Source of the DNA: Halisarca cf. caerulea
Lineage: Eukaryota; Porifera; Demospongiae; Chondrillida; Halisarcidae
NCBI GenBank assembly: GCA_963170055.1
Contig: CAUJGJ010000397.1
Coordinates: 2,360,001-2,372,500 of the forward strand
DNA length: 12,500 nt
Reading direction: 5' to 3'
The translations under genes were made by a program, and so were the position numbers. This document shows positions 8,844-12,500 of the stretch, in pieces. Position 1 is the stretch's first letter, and each line of letters opens with the position of its first letter. The notes beneath the pieces were generated by a model, which was given only the letters and a program-made list of their open reading frames with translations, did not search any database and was not told the DNA's origin.

Positions 8844-9059
8844 TATACATACGAATACTGAAAGTATCCGTACTTATACGGAGTATTTGTACGCACGTGG
8901 AAGGTGTCAGTAGCACCTGTATTTCAGGGGCTGGACCCATACTAAAGTGATAATGACAGGATTTTACCTGTTAGCCGTATTCTCCATATGATAAGCTATC
9001 GTTTCGTACCAAACTTGCGGCAATCGGCATTACCGCTCGAGCTACAAAAATTAGAACTT
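8844..9059 (-). promoter_or_regulatory. 5' flank of the piggyBac gene, probable promoter region
   Basis: Non-coding sequence upstream of the transposase ATG. It contains an imperfect hairpin at about 8862-8885 (AAGTATCCGTA...TACGGAGTATT) and a CACGTG E-box-like palindrome at 8894-8899. No clear TATA box. It should hold the element's own promoter, as in other piggyBac elements, but no start site can be fixed. Confidence 0.35.
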
Positions 9060-9100
9060 TAGGGCCCAAATGTGGGTACAGTGGAGGGTAGGAGGGTTAA
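9060..9100 (-). mobile_element. Candidate right end of the piggyBac element, ending at TTAA
   Basis: Read on the minus strand, the sequence from the TTAA at 9097-9100 continues CCCTCCTACCCTCCACTGTA. piggyBac ends start CCC directly after a TTAA target, so this fits in position and sequence about 255 bases upstream of the transposase ATG. The matching left end was not found in 4600-6215. The element may have lost that end, or this one may be a chance match. Confidence 0.5.
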
Positions 9101-11214
9101 AGTTTTGGATGACATTGAGAAACTAGTACAACATAACGGAGAACTTTCGCTATTGTTGAAGCAGTTTCAAATTGGTGATGAAAAAATCCTGTGTCAAAGC
9201 AGTATGCTTTGACTCCTATCCTCAATCAAATCATTCTTAATGCTGAAAGAAATGCCAAAAAAATCCTGTACACAACACAGGCATCCTGAAATTCTGAAGA
9301 AATTTGCTACAGCACTTTTTATTTATGCTGGACCACTTGCATATGAATTTATTCAACAGAATATGCCTGAAGCACTGCCATCTCTGAGAACTGTTCAAAC
9401 CACCATCCATGTGGAATACAAAGCACTTGACGAAGGGTGCTTCAGATTTGACGATCTATTGCAGCACATCAAGGAACACGATGCTCCCAATATTGTTTCT
9501 ATAGGAGAAGATGCAACCCGTGTAATTGCAAGAGTGGATTACAATAGTAAAACAGATTGCTGCGTTGGTTTCGTTCTACCAGTAGACCAGGATGGCCTCC
9601 CCAGAGTGGACTCATTCTTGGCTGTATCATTTGAAGCCATTGAGAAGATGTTTGCCAGTGCTCCATTAGCTAAGTATGCATATGTTTATATGGCACAACC
9701 ATTGTGTCACTCCCTTTTGTTTGGCTTGCATGGGAAGTGACAACAAGTTCTCTGCACAACATGTTATGCTGAGATGGAAACACATCAATGAGGAATGTGC
9801 AAAAAGAAATATTCATGTTGTAAGCTATGGAGGAGACAGTGATTCACGTCTATTGAAAGCAATGAAGATATCTGTTTCCCTATCAACCCTTTCAACAGAA
9901 CCACTGCTCCAATACCTCCCTGCCTGTTCAATTCAATCTCCAGTTATCCCTAAATCATGGGCTTCTTGGTTCTGTATTACCCCTAAGTCAATATCATATG
10001 TGCAGGACATTGTACACCTTGCCGTAAAATTGAAGTCATGCCTGTTCAAACTATCAATTGTTTTGCCAATGGGATCGTATGTTGCTACTGGTCATCACAT
10101 TCACATGATATGAAAAGCATTTGGGAAAGACCAGCATGGGCTCAGAGAGAGGGATGTTAACCACAAAGACAAACAAAATTATGAAGCCATTTCACGTATA
10201 ATAGGTGCCTCACATCTGTTGGAGGAGATTCCTGATGCCACTGCTACTAGATGCTACATCAAAGTTATCCAAAGTATTTTGGATAGCTATCTGGACAAGA
10301 GTTTGGATCCTGTGTCCCGAATTGAGAAAATGTGGTATGCCACTTTTTTCCTGAGATACTGGCGCAAATGGATAATCTTGAATCCACAGCACACATTGGC
10401 AAATAACTTTGTTATAGCTAATGAATACCAATGCGTTGAACTGAATGCTCATGCTCTGATTCGAGATCACTTTCACAATGGCCATGAAAATTTTTTGCCA
10501 TGGTTGCTTGGGTCGCAGACTTGTGAGAAAATGTTTCGGGCGGCAAGGAGCATGAGCAGCATGTTTTCCACTATCATCAACTTTGGTATGCTTAGTCTGC
10601 TTCATTGACTACATCGTTTACAAATTCAATTCACACTGCAAGCCGACTCTGATCATGAATCACCAACTGAAATTGTGTTTCCAAGACTGCAGAATCACTG
10701 CACAAAGCAAGGAAGGAACATCCACATGCAACATTCATTATTGTGTGTGACAAATGTCATTATTGCTGAAGCCGTAGAAAAGGTCAAGACCAAAGCAAAA
10801 GTTGCACTTGAGAAGTTAGGAATGGGTCAGCTTCTACAACAGCATTCCATGTGGGATTCTACACAACTGATCCCTCAAGTTCCAATTGATCATGATGATG
10901 AACATGAGGAATTCGAAGGGTATAAGGGTGAAGAATCACATGCAGACCAGAAAGAAGCAGTTATTTCTTCTATAATTCAAGAGGTGTGCTGTGAAGAGCC
11001 AACTGATGTTGAGACAGATATAAACACTATCTACAAAGATGGTCTGGTGGATAAAAAAGTCAAACAGACACTTCAGAAACTGCAGCAAGGGTTACAACTT
11101 GGAAAAATCCTTCTACAACAGTTACCATGTTTACTCCAGTTCAGCCTGAAGAATCCTCCACTGGACCTAGTATTACCAGTTCTAGCAAGTAAATATCCCC
11201 ATTTGTTGCAGTAA
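9096..11214 (+). pseudogene. Broken transposase-like gene, RNase H-like (DDE) part
   Basis: Blocks in changing frames read as one continuous protein-like sequence: frame 3 from 9096 (VKVLDDIEKLVQHNGE), frame 2 from about 9197 (YALTPILNQIILNAERN), frame 3 again after an A7 run at 9257-9263 (RHPEILKKFATALF, AGPLAYEFI) to about 9705, then frame 1 to 11214. In-frame TGA codons lie at 10111-10113 and 10606-10608. Putative catalytic acids are Asp in SIGEDATRV (9510-9512), Asp in YGGDSDSRLLKAM (9835-9837 or 9841-9843) and Glu in GSQTCEKMFRAARSM (10525-10527), a spacing resembling P-element/THAP9-like transposases. The C-terminal part (about 10870-11040) is acidic. I recall similar uncharacterised proteins from sponges and cnidarians but cannot verify this. 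The 5' end is missing; the frame opens at the piggyBac TTAA. The gene cannot give a full product. Confidence 0.72.
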
Positions 11215-11216
11215 AC

Positions 11217-12500
11217 ATGGATAATCGGACTATTTTTATTAGGAAAACAACAGCAGTTTGGCTTTTCCAGGAGGGTGAACGTGTATCGAGTGATCGTCTT
11301 TTCCGGGTTCAATCAAAGCAGTCATATGTTTCTGCATCATCCCAGCTTACTCACCTGTTAGACAACGAAGTACAGCAGCCTTATGTTTCAAAAGCACTGC
11401 AGTTGGGAGATTTGTGCATATTTCAGATCAATGGCACATTGAGAATTGGTCGTGTTTTACCGTTTGCTAGGTACAAGGCTAAACATGGCCAGTACATACA
11501 GCATGAAGGATTATCAGCTGACTTATCCTCAGAATAGCTAGCAATAATGTGCTCATGGTATGACAAAATCCCAGACTCTGAAACAATATTTTAACAGTCC
11601 CAAGCAGGGTGCAGTACTTATCATCCTGCATCCTCCTATGTTTGCTCCCTGTCCGCTAACTGTCTACTATCTGAAGATGATGAAACTTCAAGTTCATGTA
11701 CAGTAACTAGTATATTGCCAGTTAAGGACAAGCTTACTGCTTTATTGAAACAGAAATTTGCCATCAAAGAGCATTACCTGAAGTATGTGCATATGTTAGT
11801 CAAAGGATCCTCGAGTTTAGACAGTGCCACCAATTTGAAGCAGGCACAGGAATATGACAGTCTATCTGCAAGAATTAGTACAGAGAACCCTCATGTTTCA
11901 AGCAACACTACTGTGAATCTCATTGACATCGACTCTGATGATGACAAATTGCCTACAAAACAAGCATCAAGTTGGCTTGTCATAGGACGAATCACTCTGT
12001 TTGAGCCGGACAAGGACATTTTACTAGGTACAGACTGGCTAAATAGCTCACACCTGGCTGCTGTACAGTATTTACTAAAATCGCAGTTTCCTGCCATTGC
12101 TGGACTGCAGGATACACTTGTACAGGATATTGGTACCTTGGCAAAGCTCCCCTTAGGGGCAGTGCAGGTGTTGAATGTGGACAAGAATCATTGGCAGGTG
12201 GTGTCGAATATCGGATGTACCAGCAGTGATATGATCCTAGTATACAATTCAAAGTATTCTACAGTCAGCAATACAACTAAACAAGGTATAGCACAATTGC
12301 TGAAGACAAGCAAGAAATCTTACACATTATAGATTGCAAACGTCATGAAGCAATCTGGATGCAATGATTGTGGAGTTTTTGCTGCAGCTTATTGTACAGC
12401 CTTAGCACATGGCCAGACCCCAGTACTTTGATTTTTAACCAGGGAGCAATGAGGCAACACTTACTCCACTGTCTTGAAGAAAAGAAAATGGTACCATTCC
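11217..12500 (+). pseudogene. Broken Ulp1/C48-like cysteine protease part, probably same gene as the preceding
   Basis: One frame runs from before 11217 to about 12419, broken by TAG 11535-11537, TAA 11592-11594 and TAG 12330-12332. It then shifts at a C4 run (12418-12421) and continues to the window edge (FNQGAMRQHLLHCLEE). The start (NRTIFIRKTTAVWLFQEGERVSSDRLFRV) continues the previous block after a frameshift near 11195-11210, which suggests one fused gene. The C-terminal section has the order of an Ulp1-type protease: DWLNSSHLAAVQYLL, then His in DKNHWQVVSNIGC (12189-12191), MILVYNSKYS, Gln (12351-12353) and Cys in GCNDCGVFAAAY (12369-12371). Asn (12246-12248) stands where these enzymes usually have Asp. 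Such proteases cut SUMO-like conjugates; fusion to transposases is known in some DNA transposons. The gene continues past the window. Confidence 0.72.

Noticed and set aside
10210..10605. Minus-strand frame of 131 codons
   Set aside because: It lies antisense to the conserved transposase-like block, whose plus-strand translation has recognisable motifs.
1..12500. CRISPR array or bacterial-type operon
   Set aside because: The repeats are head-to-tail without unique spacers, and the genes have spliceosomal introns.

Overview
The window looks like nuclear DNA of an invertebrate animal. Genes have short GT-AG introns of about 75 to 180 bases, the DNA is AT-rich with many (CA)n arrays, and there are several kinds of DNA transposon. 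The mix of a HECT ligase of the G2E3-like type, a piggyBac element and a transposase-like gene fused to an Ulp1-type protease suggests a sponge or another early-branching animal. That is an inference from remembered family resemblance and is not proven by the sequence.

Layout. (1) Bases 1-1296, plus strand: the last four exons of a HECT E3 ubiquitin ligase gene, complete at its C-terminus and the only clear host gene. (2) Bases 1297-5420: no convincing host gene. This stretch holds four (CA)n arrays, a 0.6 kb hAT deletion derivative with an 8 bp target duplication, a 213 bp mariner-type MITE and a 93 bp fold-back element. (3) Bases 5424-5880: a CpG-dense minisatellite of 28/29 bp units in a higher-order order. 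(4) Bases 6216-8843, minus strand: an intact three-exon piggyBac transposase of 790 codons, with an acidic N-terminus, an (Arg-Gly)10 tract, a DDD catalytic domain, a Cys-rich domain and an AT-hook. A candidate right end of the element, finishing ...GGG-TTAA, lies at about 9060-9100. (5) Bases 9096-12500, plus strand: a badly broken gene with an RNase H-like transposase section followed by an Ulp1/C48-type cysteine protease section. It is interrupted by several frameshifts and in-frame stops.

The contrast between the clean piggyBac reading frame and the decayed gene next to it suggests a young insertion in or beside an old element. The reading frame of the decayed gene begins right at the putative piggyBac TTAA target.
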